Positions 26,076 to 38,983 of a stretch of DNA of 64,000 nt are shown one piece after another. Position numbers and translations under genes: made by a program. The notes beneath the pieces are model-generated. The model saw only the letters and a list, made by a program, of their open reading frames with translations. It was not told where the DNA came from and ran no database searches. Source of the stretch: Cycas panzhihuaensis (taxonomy: Eukaryota > Cycadophyta); contig CM041465.1 of assembly GCA_023213395.1 (NCBI GenBank), forward strand, positions 17,980,001-18,044,000, read 5' to 3'. Numbering within the stretch: position 1 is the first letter of the stretch; every line of letters starts with the position of its first letter.

Positions 26076-29000
26076 TGGAAGTGCGCCTTTAGGGGGTCAC
26101 TATAGATGAGGTATCTTAGACAACTACTCAAGGTATGCAAAAGGTCTAGAGATCTCCAAAGGGAAAGGTCACCCTCAAAGGGCATCTGTGCATCAGAAAG
26201 TAGGTTCATAGACCCACAAATAGTGTATTGGCCACCTTTCCTCTTTAGAATACCTATTCAGTTTTGGTTAGGCAACAAGATATCTCCAGGTAACTAGATA
26301 GCCAAGCAAGTCTCTCTTATCCTTGGAGGGAGAGAAGAGAAGCTAAACCTCCTATCAGAAAAGAAAGTAAGCAAGGGAGGAACAAGGGAGGTAATGGGAA
26401 CAAGAGGCAATTTTGACCAACCTCCTTAGATTCTAGGGGTTTGTCTAGAGAGGGGTGAGGTTTAGGATGCTAAAACCTTGAAAATGAGAGAATGTTGCTA
26501 CTAACTAGGGGTAATGAAGGTGCAAGCTCTTCTTTAGTGGTAAGGAAGAGTAGGGTTGGTGTAAGGCCAAAACCCAAAGGGAGGTGGAGGATAATTGTAG
26601 ATATTCTTTAATGATTTAGTTATGAAGTCTTCTTAGGTTACCAAGAAGAACTAAGAGGTCTTTAAGTTTTGAAACTCTTATGGTTTTAGGAGGAGCATTT
26701 TGTCATAATTAGGCATCTAAAACAATGTTTCCTATATGTGTGATGCATATTTTGTCAAAGGAAATAAATATGCAATAACCAATATCATCAACAAGCATAC
26801 AAAATAAATGTGCAACCTTTTCCTACTTATGTTCCCCACCTTCTTTTATTCTTTTAAATGAATGCAATGCAAACTAAGAGTTACAAGGGAGGAGAGGAAA
26901 AGGATAGAATGTAAGAGGATGCCTTGTGTGGGTTACCTCCTCTTTGATGGTAAGAGGATTGGGCTCGCTAAGGGAAATGGAAGGTAATAAACATTCCCTA
27001 TATGCATGCAATATGACAATGTAATTTCATTCTCTTCCCCTTAAACAATGCAATGAAAGGAAAACAATTTTAAGGAAATAAAAAAACTTCAAACTTTCTC
27101 TTTTCCTTTTTCTTTTTCATTGTAAGTTAAGCAAATGGGATAGGGGGGAGTATGAAAAGAGGAAGAGGAAGGTGAGTAAAGAAATATGCACCCAGTCATG
27201 GAGTTGATGCCGCATTTTTGCTATGCACTTCCATCGATTCTCCTTGTAACATGTCCTCACAAATTACCACTACCTTTGATGCTATAACTTGCTACAGAAG
27301 TCATTGGAGTTGGAAGGAGGGACTTCCTTACCTTCCCCTCACCTCCAAATGGGGTTTACTTACCTTCCTCGGAACTAGAAAAATAAAGAAAGGTAAGAAC
27401 AAAAACAAAATAAAAATAATGCTAGCAACAAATACAAAGCTACCTTGTTGCGATTAGTTACCCAACTCACAAAGTTGCCTCCAACCTGTTACATAAGAAA
27501 ATAAGCAAAAATCCCCATAAGCAAGCTATTTATATGTGTGCAAATCCTTAACAAATAATGTTAGCATCTCAAAGTGCAAGCACAAGAGAGGAGGGTGGAT
27601 ATTGCCTCAGAATAGCTAGCTCCCCCTAAGGGGTGATATGTACCTACTAACTATGGGTGGCTCACTAAGGTAGGGTTTGGAAGGGGGTGCAAGATTGGTG
27701 CACATATAAGTAAACCTCACAATGAAGCCAAAATCTATGAACTAGTAGTGGGATGTAAAGGAATAGGCCTCAACGTATAGGGGAGGGTGTTGCCCAAATG
27801 AGAGAAGGCTCAAAGAGTTGGAACCCTAGCCAATGGATCTCTCTATGAACCCCTTAGCTTGGTTTGGCATCTCTACATCCACATATTAGTGGATTTGGAA
27901 TGTGTGAGTGGAAGAGAATGATATGAAGGAGGCATTACCTCCTTGCACTAGGCAAATAGGGATCAAAACCTATTCAATGCTAGCCTAAACATAGATCTAG
28001 TGCCTCAAAGCTGAAAATAATGATGCATAAAACCACAAAGGATGGAATTCTTGCAAAGGAAATAATGGAAATAGATCAGAATTACCATGTCCAAGTGGAG
28101 AACAAAGTTGGAGGAGAAGAGATTCTTATTGTTGTGAAGAAATATGAGAGCTTTTACTACTTTTACTTGCTTGAATGGACTTCTTGGCTTTGCTTGACCT
28201 ACTCTTATTGTTCTCCTTTCTTGTGGAAGAGGAACCTACATATTTCTATGTGTAGACAGAGATAGAGGAGGCTTGGAGAAGAGAAGAGAAGGAGGAAGAT
28301 CTATTTTTCCTACAAAAAAGTGAGTTTCCTCAGGTTGAGTGAAGAGAGGATGAGCAACTTAGAAGAATGATTGATAGAATGATGGAATGATTTGAATTTT
28401 GGGGTTTTTGTCTCTTCAAAGAGGCCTCAAAGCCATTAGGGCTTAGCCTGGGTGAGTCCCAAGGTTGGGGAGTACACCATCTAGGCACATAGATTGAAAT
28501 TAGCCATTTCTGGCCACTGTAAACCATATAACAATTGAACTGCGAAGTTATTTATGACACTACTAATATATTAGTGGTACCTCTAACATATTAGCGGTGC
28601 ATAATAATTAATACAGGGTGGACAAGAATGGCAGCAAGGTGAAGCTAGAAACATAAAATAATCAATGAAAGAGTCGAAAAAGGGGGAGTGTACCTTGGTA
28701 GGGGCTTAAGACAGCTCCTTAGAGGATTGTACATTGACCTAATACCATTCTATATGTTGACAACTTGTAGAAACATATGACAAAGTTGTCAAATGGGGTT
28801 AGAACCTCAAGGAAGAGGCAATAATCAATGTGATAGAATGAAAAAAAGTGCTAAATTGTAGATCGTGATGAGGCACAAGGAGTAACCAAGTGACGAGCAA
28901 GTAATGAGGGGACACCTACCCACTAAAACTCTCCATAAACCACCTAGGACATATTGAGGGATATATATGATAAAGAGGAAACAAGGTAGGTGTAATAAAG

Positions 29001-29287
29001 TAGATCAAGGTGTACATAGGTAAGGCTACAGAGGCCCATGAGAACCTATAGCTAGGAGGGAAATCACTTGGGAGCTGTTATGCCATTGGAGCAGAGTCCT
29101 AGTCATCATAGGCATATGTCATACATAGGCAAGATGATCAAGCAACCGATCAAGCACTCAAGCAACCATACAAACATCATATACCCATGATAAATGTAAG
29201 AATATAACATAGTGCAAGAGAAAGAATATATAACTGACCATACTTATATGCTAGGCTCCAATCCATTCATGGTAGCCAAGAAATACA
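26076..29287 (-). repeat. 5' LTR of G2
   Basis: The minus strand begins TGTATTTCTTGGCTACC at 29287 and ends CACTTCCA at 26076, giving 3212 bp. It is collinear with 12255-14369 from 27127 onward. It abuts the copia A RNase H at 29288. No coding capacity is recognisable inside; the small ORFs (for example 28020-28265) are not conserved in frame in the other LTR. Confidence 0.88.
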
Positions 29288-30700
29288 GAGTTTTAATGTG
29301 TTTAGTTCTGTCATGAAATACTAGATTCTGAGTCATCGGGAAGGTACTTTGATTGTCACACTAAATTTTAGCTGACCATTTTTGTTCCATCTAAAAGTCT
29401 TGTAGGAGTTTTCATAGCCATACGGTTTCACATGTACTAGAGATTGCTGCTTTATATTTTGCTTTTGTTATAGATAGAGAAATGATATTTTGTTTCTTGG
29501 TGCTCCATGCTATAAATGTTGAACCCAAACTAAAGGTGTAGCCTAAAGTGGATTTCCTATCATCAATGTCACATACCTAATATGAATCTATATACCTTGT
29601 CAATATGAAATTTAGTGAAGATTTATAATGCAACCCATATTCTGTTGTGCCTTTTAGGTATCGTAGGATCCTTTTTGCTACTTGCCAATGAGTAGTCTTG
29701 GGATCTTGCATAAATGTAGATACTAAATTAATTGTATGCATAATATCTGGTTGTGTTGAAGTTAAATAAATTAGATTGCCAATTAATTGTTTGTAGAGTG
29801 TGGGATCCACAAGTGTAGAATCATCAAGTTTAGATAGCTTGATCCCAACTTTAGCTATAGTTGCTAGAGGTTTTTACTCATTCATCTTAAGCCTTTGAAG
29901 TAAGTCCAAGGTGTACTTCCTTTGAGAAATAAAGATGCCATTTTTATCTTGTCATACTTTCAAACCTAAGAAGTAATGCATTAAACCCAAGTCTGTCATC
30001 TCAAACTCCTTACACATATCTTCCTTAAATTCTTGCAAAAGATGGGATTCATTTCTAGTGTAGTCAAGGCCATCTACATAAAGTCCCACTATTAGAATGG
30101 AGACTCCCTTGATCTTGATATACAAGTTTGGATTCGATTGAGATTTTTTGAATCCTTGATCTTTGAAATATCTATTGATTCAGGAATACCATACCTTAGG
30201 AGCTTGCCTTAATCCATAGAGTGCTTTTCTAAGCTTATACACTTTGTCTTCTCTCCCCCCCGACTTCAAAACCTTGGGGTTGAGAGAGATATATATCTTC
30301 TTCAATGTATCCATTAAGAAATATGCTTTTAATGTCCATTTGGTGAACATCCCATCCTATTTTAATAGCTAACTCATCATCATACAAATGATTTCCATAC
30401 ATGTAATAGGGGCAAATATTTCACTATAATTGATGTCTTCTCTTTAGGTATAGCATTTTGCTACCAATCTAGTTTTATGTTTGTCAATTGATTTGTCAAA
30501 TTAGAATTTGGTTTTATAAACCCACTTGGTACTAATGGCCTTTTTGTTAGGAGGAAGGTCAACAAATTCCCAAGTATCATTTTTTACTATGGAGTTATAT
30601 TCTTCTTCCATTACCTTTCTCCAAGTATCATGTGCATTTGCCTCATCAAAAGTATGAGGCTCATGGGTCTCCATAACTTAACTCATAAGGGTAAAATTCA
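29288..30700 (-). pseudogene. Copia reverse transcriptase and RNase H (A), truncated
   Basis: The RT starts near 30620 with AWRKVMEEEYNSIVKNDTWE and KKAISTKWVYKTKF. The catalytic motif near 30075 reads LYVDGLDYT, so the second Asp of YVDD is Gly. MTDLGLMHYFLGLKV follows near 29980. The RNase H region includes DPTLYKQLIGNLIYLTSTQP near 29800 and KRILRYLKGTTEYGLHY near 29660. Its last readable motif, FHDRTKHIKT, is next to the break at 29288. Several TAG/TAA codons interrupt it. Confidence 0.92.
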
Positions 30701-31049
30701 GCGTATGAGCATGAGTAGATCTTCGATTATGTCATTATCCAAGATGTTGTCCATATCATGGTTCCTTTGAACTCATTTAGGTAATCTTTGTGGTAGAGGT
30801 TGAGAAGAGGTTCCCTCCCCAGTGGATACATTAATGGTTTGTCTTGATTCTTGCATAAGTGAGACATATTTAGACCTAGTAGTGGAATCAAGATTTATCA
30901 TGATACCATTTCCTTTATTTTGATCATAATCAATGTGGTAGTAATCATCTTCTTGGAATTTGACATCTCTACTCACTGTGACTTTTTGAGATTTGGGATC
31001 ATAAACCTTGCAAGATTTGGAGGTATTGTTGTACCTAATGAATATATAT

Positions 31050-31918
31050 TTAGTGATATGATGATCTAGCTTAGACCTTCTCTATTTAGAAACATGAGCA
31101 TAAGCTAACCATATAAGAACTCTAAGGTGGTGGATACTAGGTTTATATCTAGTCCAAGATTCTTCAAGAGTCTTCCACTTAAGTGCTTTGATGGTACACC
31201 TATTAAGTAAATAAACAATAATGTGAACTACTTCATCCCAAAATTTATGTTGTAATCTTGTGTCCTTTAACATGCATCTAGCTATCTTGACTATGGTGCG
31301 ATTCTTCTTTTCAGCTACACAATTTTGCTAGGGGGTATAGGGATTTGTAAGTTGTATCCTTATTCTATGATGTGCATAATAGGCTTTGAACTCATTGGAG
31401 ATGAACTCTCCCCCATTATTTGATGTTATAGAGAGGATTTTGTATCCACTTTGTCTCTCCATATAGGTTTTGAGGTTGACAAGGTGTTGGAATGCATCTG
31501 ACTTAAACTTTAGGAAATAGACCCAAGTTTTTCTTGTAAAATCATCAATAAATGTGATGAAAAATCTAGCTCTTGCCAATGAGGGAACATCCATGGAGCC
31601 ACGAATATCTATGTAGACTAGTTGGAGAGGTCCATTGGCACTATAGCTACTATTTGGAAAACATTCTCTATGTTGTTTTCCAAGGAGGCAGCCTTCGCAA
31701 ATATTTTTATCCACTTCAATGTATGGTAACCCATCAACCATATCCATCTTCTTTATTAGTGCTAGACTACTATAATTTAAGTGACTAAATCTCTTGTCCC
31801 ATATATCACTGCCAAACTTGATTATTGTTTTCAAAGCATAGGTGTTAGAAGGAGAAAGGACTAGCTTGAAAAGTTTGTCCTTGGTCATTCTTCCCTTGGT
31901 AACTACTGCCTTATTCAT
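31050..31918 (-). pseudogene. Copia integrase (A)
   Basis: An open run of 196 codons (31918-31328) contains the zinc-binding region (FSHLNYSSLALIKKM ... CEGCLLGKQH), then LVYIDIRGSMD with the first catalytic Asp. It also has FFITFIDDFTRKTWVYFLK and SITSNNGGEFISNEF, where the second catalytic Asp is Asn. After a TAG comes NCVAEKKNRTIV with the Glu, and the frame resumes at 31273-31082 (CMLKDTRLQHKFWDEVVH). Its order and spacing are those of a standard copia integrase. Confidence 0.94.
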
Positions 31919-33360
31919 CCTTTTATCTTGAATGGTGCATTCTCCATTGTCAAATATGACTTTGTTTTCCTAGCCCATCATCTATCCTACTAATAAAAGG
32001 TTCTTCTTCAGGGCTAGGATATAAAGTACATCATCAAGATATTAGGTGTCTCTTGATTCTGTTTATAGAACTACATTACCTCTTCCAATGGACTCATGAG
32101 AGGTGTCATCACCAAACATAATGGACCCCTTTTTGGTTTTGTCCATAGTTTAGAATATATATTGTTTGTAGGTCATACGGGTGGAATAACCTGAGTTGAT
32201 ATACCATCATCTTCTTCCTCTTCAGCAATAAAACTGGATAGAAAGAGTCGATTGTTCTCCCTTGCTTCCACAATTGTATTGGTACTTCCTTTAGTTGGTG
32301 GACTATGTTTGGCAAAATGTTTCTCTTTCATGTGACCAACTTGATTGCAAAATATGTAATAAAGTGAATATCTTCTTCCAAAGCTAAGACTTCTACTATA
32401 AGGATAGGACCTATCAATATGGGATGGTCTTCCTCTTTCTATAAATAGGGCTTGATTATCCCTTTGTATGTTATTAGGATAATTAGGGTTGGTCCTTTGA
32501 GATTGTATATCCCCTTGATAATTTGGATAACATTGGTTTGTCCCATGATTCCTTTCTTGACTTTGGTATCTATTATGTCTAGTGTTCCTTTGATTAGCTC
32601 CTTGACATCTTTGATATGGAGCTTAATACTTTGGTTGCTTTTCTTAGTGCATTTCTTGTTTAGGGTTTCTATTTCTCCCTTTTGGGGATTAGTCCCTAGA
32701 TTTGGAGGTACAAGCTTGAGAATTTAATTGTATCCTTACTTTGGCTACAAAGGTATATTCAAGCAATTCATTTATATTCTATTGTTCCTCAACTACCATT
32801 AATAGGGCACTTAGTTATTCTATTTTCAGTGTACTCAAGTCTTTTAATACTTTGATACTAGTTGTCACCATTTTAAATCTTTTCACTGCACTAACACATC
32901 TTAGGATTCATTTAGCCACTCTTTGTTTAGTCAACATGTCCCCAAGAGATCTCATTTGATTAATAATATCTTACACCTTGGTCATGAATTCAATTACTGA
33001 TTCATTGGGCATTATCCTAAGATTTTTAAATTTGCGTCTTAGGGTTTGTAATTTGGTTGAAGTAACCCCTTCATAGATCAGCTGTAAAGTGTCCCAAGCC
33101 TCTTTGGATGTTGCCAACTTGCTTACTCTAGGAAATATATGGTCTTCAAGTGCACAAAATATCATTGTAGGTGCCTCATTGCCCTTCTTGACATTTTCTT
33201 TGTAGGCTAATTTCTAAAGATCTATTAGATTTTATCCTAATTCTATATACCTTGTTCTTACAATATCCCATATATCATTAGCTATGAGTATGGGTCATAT
33301 CCTCCTACTCCAATTCAAAAAATTAGAACCATCAAACTTAGGGATGATCATAATTCTAAA
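31919..33360 (-). pseudogene. Copia gag and protease region (A), decayed
   Basis: Gag starts near 33350 with IPKFDGSNFLNW, the usual copia N-terminal pattern, and continues with FCALEDHIFPRVSKLATSKE and LRRKFKNLRIMPNESVIEF (33165-32971). A knuckle-like segment, FCNQVGHMKEKHF, lies near 32330 with cysteines partly lost. The protease-to-integrase linker near 32130 reads SIMFGDDTSHESIGRGNVV. Frames are interrupted by stops near 32970, 32700 and 32160. Confidence 0.85.
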
Positions 33361-33540
33361 GTTGGCTACCCTTATTTCTCAATTAAGGTTTTGATGAGTG
33401 TTCTTTCAATAAGAATTCCCTTAAAATATAATTGTCCAAATAAGGTTTTAAAAATAGTCCCAAAAATAAAGTTTTATAGTTATCACTAAATATGTAATAA
33501 GCATCCTAGTCCCTAAAAAATGTTTCTAGGCTCTAATTTT

Positions 33541-33723
33541 AAGTGTCTCTAAGGGAAGCCTTTAGTTACTATCCTATCTAGTGGCACCTTCCCATAAGTG
33601 GCAAATTAGGGACCCAATATATCAAGATGTGAGTTCTTGGCTTGATATACCTTAGTAAGTAGGCTACTAAGAAGGTTCTAAGACCCCCTTGATTTGTGTA
33701 TCCACTTGCACCAGTCTTATGCA
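33541..33723 (-). other. Probable part of copia A 5' LTR left of copia B
   Basis: This lies just outside the degenerate primer site of copia A and ends at the insertion point of copia B. It would continue at 38984. No homologous second LTR is visible to confirm it. The only ORF-like stretch runs into the copia B LTR and is not a gene. Confidence 0.35.
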
Positions 33724-33916
33724 TGTTGAACAAGCATAAACTGAATCTCCTTAAGAGATGGTTTACATTAGATACAACAAGTAGATATATATATGAAATA
33801 CAATGTAACCAACACATATGATGATGACACATATTATACACTTATCACGAACCATGAAAAGAGGGAATATGACCCTCAATGTAGAGAGATCCTAGGTGAA
33901 ACATTATAATCTAACA
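33724..33916 (-). repeat. 3' LTR of copia B
   Basis: This has the same 193 bp length as the right LTR and differs at about a dozen or more positions. On the minus strand it starts TGTTAGATTATAATG. Confidence 0.95.
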
Positions 33917-33930
33917 CCATCTCTTAATGT
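33917..33930 (-). other. Polypurine tract of copia B
   Basis: The minus strand reads CATTAAGAGATGG directly before the TG of the 3' LTR. Confidence 0.6.
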
Positions 33931-34760
33931 TTCACTCTTTTAATCCTGATTTGTCTCTGAGAGATAGGAGTCTATCTTTGTTGAGAGGTTTCGTCAGTAT
34001 GTTTATAATTTGTTAAGTTGATAAATAATATACTAAATCAATTTATTTGTTTTGCAAATTTTCTATTATAAAATAACAATGAACTTCAATATGTTTTATT
34101 CGAGCATGAAGAATAGGATTCTTTGTCAGTTTGATGGCGCTCTGATTATCACAAAAAAGAGTTGTTGGTTCTACTTGTTCTTGATCTAGATCTAATGGAA
34201 GCTATCTGAGTCATACTACTTCACATGATGCACTAACAACTGACTTGTACTCTACTTCTTTAGATGAAAGTGCAACTATAGCTTATTTTTTGCTACTCCA
34301 GGAGATTACTATTACCCTAAGAAAGAACCAATGACCACTTGTACATTTCTTACTTTTCCTATCTCTAGCCCAATCTGAATCATAGTAACCAACTAATTTT
34401 TCTATCTTATTTTTTAGATATATGGGTTTTAAATTGATAGATCCCTTTAAATAACTGAGAATCCTTTTTACTACTTTCAAATGTTTAATGCTAGTATCTT
34501 GTACATATCTTGAGACCAAACTTACTGCATATAAAATGTCTAGTCTAGTTGTAATAAGATATATGAGACTACCAATTAACTGCCTATAGAGAGTCTCATC
34601 AATATTTAGATCATCATCATTAGGAGAGAGATCACAACCTATAGACGATTGATAAGAACGATTATATTAGGAATAGGACAAATAAAGGAATCTGGACCTC
34701 CATAGGTGTAGTGAAGGGATTACTTCTATTTTGAATATGATCAATAGATTTTTGATGTAC
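33931..34760 (-). pseudogene. Copia RNase H and end of pol (B)
   Basis: The open part 34519-34283 contains KRILSYLKGSINLKPIYL and YYDSDWARDRKSKKCTSGH, the RNase H core with its first Asp. Beyond this, across stops, come ALSSKEVEYKSVVSASCE, FCDNQSAIKLTKNP near 34150 and HARIKHIEVHCYFI near 34100. The usual copia ending INILTKPLNKDRL is near 33985. All expected RNase H blocks are present. Confidence 0.93.
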
Positions 34761-35480
34761 TTGATTTAGGATAAAGAGATTGAATTTTCTTCTTATCCTA
34801 TTTCGATTCCTAGATAGTAATTTAATAACCCTAGGTCAGTCATTTCAAATCCTCTTTTTAGTTAAGCTCTTATATCTTTAATTGATTCAGTATCATTACC
34901 AATGGAAATCATATCATCAACATAGATAGTTATTATTGTGATTAAACCTTTCCTTTTTTTGATGTATTAATTACAGTTTGAAATGCATCTACAGAATTCA
35001 TTCTAGATGAGATATTTATCTAGTTTATCATACCAAGCTCTTGGAGCTTATTTTAACCCATACAAGGCATTTCTTAATTTTCATATAAGGTTTTCTTTAC
35101 TGGCCTAAACAAAACCTTCCGGTTGCTTCATATACACTTCTTCTTTGAGATCACCATTTAAAAAGGTACTTTTCACATCTAATTGATATAATTTTCAATT
35201 ATTTTGAGCTGCTAAAGCTATTACAGCTCTTACAGTATCAAGTTTAGCAACTAGGGAAAAAGTTTCTCTGTTATCTATTCCATGAGTCTAAGTATAGCCC
35301 TTAGCAACTAATCTAGCTTTATATTTGCTTATGCTTCCATTTGCATCTTCTTTGATTTTGTATACCCATTTACAGTTGACTATGGGTTTTCCTAGAGGTG
35401 GACTTACTAGATCCCAAGTCTGATTCTTGGTGATTGACTCCATTTCTTTGTTCATAGTAGCTTCCTATTCTTGGTGATCT
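34761..35480 (-). pseudogene. Copia reverse transcriptase (B)
   Basis: The minus strand reads TMNKEMESITKNQTWDLV near 35455, IVNCKWVYKIKEDANGSISK, then QLDVKSTFLNGDLKEEVYMK near 35180, ALYGLK.APRAWYDKL near 35050 and the intact catalytic YVDDMISIGND near 34905. MTDLGLLNYYLGIEI follows near 34840. Five or six in-frame stops lie at positions normally Gln or Trp. Confidence 0.94.
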
Positions 35481-37110
35481 TTATCTTCTTCAAATAATTG
35501 AGGGTTTACATATGTTATAAGAGCATGAGGCATTTGACTTCTTGTTCTATGAGCATATATGTCTCCTTTGATTTCTTCAATGGTCTTAAGATACTACTTA
35601 AGTATCTTTTTCCCTTTTTTGCTTTCTTCATCATCATTTCTAGTTTCAAATTCACCTGAATATGTTTCTCCTTCTCTATTAATAGAAGCCTCTTGAGATT
35701 CCATGTCTACATCATTTGTCTCTATATTTTATGAGGTGATTATAGAGATTTTTTTAACTGGGAGTTAGGGATGAATTAATTTTTTGGGAGTTTCTTCTAT
35801 CAGTTGTTGTACTCTTATATTTTTAAGGTATTCATGCTCATAAAAAATAATATCTCTACTAATAAAAACCTTATTTATTCTAGGGTCTATACATTTGTAA
35901 AGCTTGGAGTTTTTCCTATAGCTTATCATAATACATTTTATACTTTTGGAATCCAATTTAGACCTCTTTTTATTTGGGATATGAACAAAGGCTTTACATC
36001 CAAAAATTCTTAAGTTACTTACATCTGGTTTGATGTTTGTCCAAACTTCCTCTGGAATGATGTGATCTAGAATATTTATAGGACTTCTATTTATTAGATA
36101 TATAACTATTCCAATAGCTTTAGCTTAGTAGATTTTTGAAACCTGACTTTCTTCGATCATGCATCTAGCCATCTCCATGATTGTCTTATTCATCCGTGTA
36201 ATGACTCTATTTGACTGAGGAGTGTAAGAAGTAATTATTTATCTCTTGATCTTGTTAGTCTTATAGAAGTGTAAAAAATCATTTGATATATATTCACCAC
36301 CACCATCTAACTTGATATATTTAATTTTTTTTCTAGATTCCAATTCAACTTCTACTTTAAATTCTTTGAATTTTTCAAAACCTCAGATTATAATACAAAA
36401 AATATATCTAAGTTCTCCTAGAGAAGTCATCAATAAAAGACAAGAAGTATCTTGAACTGTTGATGGAGCAGGGCATGAGAGGGCCACAAAGATTAGTGTG
36501 GATGAATTTTAGCTTATTTTAAGCTTTCCATTCATAGGCTTTGAAAGGAAGGCCATGTTATTTTCCTAACATGCAACTCTTGCATATGAGATGTTGAAAG
36601 GAGATGTTTAGAAGACCATTAACCATTTTAAAAAATTTCAACTTTAATAACTAATTAGAGGAGATGTGCCCATACTTCAAATGCCATAATTTATTATTAT
36701 TATTGTTAATAATAGTACATGTTTTTTCATTGATGTAGTCTAGTTTTGAAAGTAACTTATAGAGATTGTTACTTTCTATACCTTTAGCAATTAATGCACC
36801 TCCATTTTTCATATTTAAAATGTAGCATAAACTATTTTTATCAAACACAGTTCTCAACTTATTTTTTCTCAGTTGAGAAATAGAAAGAAGATTCTTTTTT
36901 AGTCTTAGAACAAATAGAATATTGCCAATTTTTTTAATCCCTTCTTTTATTTTGATGGAAATGGTACCAATTTCTTTAATATGTAAAGGATGTCTATCTC
37001 CAAGTTCAACTGATTAATGAGAAGTAAAAGGTTTTAATGATTCAAACCAATATTTTCTTCTGGTCATGTATCTAGACACTCTTGAGTCAATCTACCAGAT
37101 TTCTTCATCT
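35481..37110 (-). pseudogene. Copia protease and integrase region (B), decayed
   Basis: The protease motif near 37095 reads IDSRVSRYMT, with the D-S-G glycine changed to Arg. The pre-integrase part FDKNSLCYILNMKNGGALIA is at 36857-36651. The zinc region KLWHLKYGHISSN ... ICKSCMLGK is near 36705-36560. FFLSFIDDFSRRT-like core sequence is near 36440, after which frames degrade. The segment at 35956-35765 (YRKNSKLYKCIDPRINKVFI) is the usual copia region between integrase and RT. Confidence 0.85.
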
Positions 37111-38084
37111 CCAAGATGGGCAGTGAGTACAACTAGGAATGTTACTTCTTCCCCATCATCATCTTACTCTTTGTTGAAGTTTCTAGTAGGTTGCTTGCCT
37201 TTATGAATTTTAACTCTCCTTTGAGAACATTGATAAGGATAATGTCCTAATCTCCCATAGTGATAACATATATTAAAGGCCCTATAATTGCTAGAGTAGT
37301 GCCTAGGTTTACCATAGTTGAAGAAAACTTTGGCCTTTCTGGGAGGTATACTGTAGCCTCTCCCATGATTATCTTGACTTCTTCCTTAGGTCATGCTCCT
37401 TGGATCAGATGTTCTGCTACATCCTTGTGATTGGCCCCTACTTCTGGGTCCCAAATAGAGTTTGGAAACAAAAGCATCTTCAATTTCTATTGTATCCTCA
37501 TATCGCTTATTTCTCTACTCTTGTCTGAGGAGAAGACCTATCAATGTATCAAGAGTCATGCCATTGATTTGATCATTATTAGTGATTGTATTAATCATGA
37601 CATTGAAGGACCTAGGAAGTTTTCTTACCATCATCTCTACTAATTCTTGTTCTTCCATTTTGGCACCTATACTTAATAGATTATTTCTAATGGTGGTGAA
37701 TTTATGGAGGAATTCAGAAACTATTTTAGATCCACTCATATATAGCTTGAACTGATCTTCTTTGAGTGCTATGATATGAGCTATGCTTTTTTGACCATAT
37801 AAATTTTCAAATAATTGCCACACTTTTGAGGAAGAATTTATATTTTTAACATAGACTAAAAGTGCATCTGAAATGGAAAGCTTTAGAGTGATTAGCCTAA
37901 CATTGTCTCTTTCTTCTCAAGTGGGATAATCCAAGTCATCTTTATTTGGCTTCAATTCCTTGTATGTAGCAGTTTTCTAGGTATTTTTTGCTCTTAATAA
38001 GGTCTCTATTTTGATTTTCCAGACATGATAATTATTGGAGGTCAGCTTGTCTATATCTAAAAGAGCAAGAACTAAGGAATCCAT
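37111..38084 (-). pseudogene. Copia gag (B)
   Basis: The ATG at 38084 (MDSLVLALLDIDKLTSNNYH) gives the standard copia gag beginning followed by WKIKIETLL. The open run 37823-37515 has MWQLFENLYGQKSIAHIIAL and LSIGAKMEEQELVEMMVRKL. The knuckle near 37270 reads CYHYGRLGHYPYQC, a CCHC-like pattern (C-x2-H in place of C-x2-C). Stops near 37990, 37510 and 37390 break the frame. Confidence 0.9.
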
Positions 38085-38778
38085 TTTGAATTACAATGAT
38101 TTATTAAAAAAAAAACATGGAATGTAGGTTAGTCTGTATAGTTATACGAAATTTTATATGGAAAATGAACTCATACAGATAGAGGAAAAAATGATCCTAA
38201 ACCCTAGAACACAAAAATGGGTGTTCGAATATGTGATTCTTTTAATGAGATTCATCTTAGATAGAGAGTAAAGTCTGGTTGAAGCTAGAAATCTGTGTGC
38301 CTAGATATTTAGTAAAAATAGTGAAAAAACCTAAAAAATCTTAGAGATTCTTTCAAGAAATAGTGTAAATCTCTTAGCAATAGATAAAGAAAGAGATATG
38401 GAGTAAAGATACCTGGATTTAATTGAGATTCACTGAGAAAAATAAGCATAAATGGCTCAAATCTGTGTGCCTAGTTTTCTGCCTAAAAAAAAGACCACTA
38501 AAACAAGCTCGGATTGAAGTGCTATAAAAGCAAAACATGATGAGAAGAGCATGATAGTCAATCTAGTGAAGTTTAGTAGAAATGTAAGAACTTTAAATTT
38601 TGGGGGTCGTACGACTGTACGAATCCATAGACAGTCCATACATAGAGAGCACTAAGGATATCTTTAGGATTGGAAGACTTAGCTTTGTTCTTTGGTATTG
38701 ATTTCCACTAGACACCTAATGCTACGATGATTTCTCTCTCATAGATTAAAACATTATTTAATCATGTAGAGTGACCCT
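38085..38778 (-). other. 5' leader of copia B
   Basis: About 700 bp lie between the primer site and the gag ATG. This is long for copia. Two similar segments, around 38289 and 38463, share the phrase ATCTGTGTGCCTAG, hinting at a small internal duplication. No coding content is recognised. Confidence 0.6.
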
Positions 38779-38790
38779 GCTCTGATACCA
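38779..38790 (-). other. Primer binding site of copia B (initiator tRNA-Met)
   Basis: The minus strand reads TGGTATCAGAGC directly at the inner edge of the 5' LTR, the exact complement of the initiator tRNA-Met 3' end used by most plant copia elements. Confidence 0.95.
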
Positions 38791-38983
38791 TGTTCAACAA
38801 GCATAAAATGAATTTCCTCAAGAGGTGGTTTGCATTAGATATAACAAGTAGATATATACATGAAATACAATGTAGTTGACACATATGATGACAACACATG
38901 TCATACACTTGTCGCCAAGTATGAAAAGAGGGAATATGACCCTTAATGTAGAGAGATCCTAGATGAAACATTATAATCTAACA
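38791..38983 (-). repeat. 5' LTR of copia B
   Basis: The 193-bp LTR pairs with 33724-33916. Ends are TGTTAGATT... and ...TTGTTGAACA on the minus strand. Confidence 0.95.

Larger units (their letters stand above)
29288..33540 (-). mobile_element. Ty1/copia element A, 3' part displaced by G2
   Basis: The minus strand has gag, a protease region, integrase, RT and RNase H in this order, with integrase before RT, which is the Ty1/copia order. The RNase H stops at 29288 where G2 begins; its end and the 3' LTR should lie left of G2, outside the window. A degenerate primer site (GGCTCTAATTTT on the plus strand, against GGCTCTGATACC) at 33529-33540 suggests the 5' LTR begins about there. Confidence 0.9.
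33724..38983 (-). mobile_element. Ty1/copia element B, complete structure, decayed
   Basis: Two LTRs of 193 bp (33724-33916 and 38791-38983), a Met-type primer site, a purine-rich tract and gag-PR-INT-RT-RH on the minus strand make a complete 5.26 kb element. The flanks are ATGCA on the left and ATGCC on the right, a 5-bp target duplication with one mismatch. Most stops in pol sit where Gln or Trp codons are expected, consistent with C-to-T change after methylation. Confidence 0.95.
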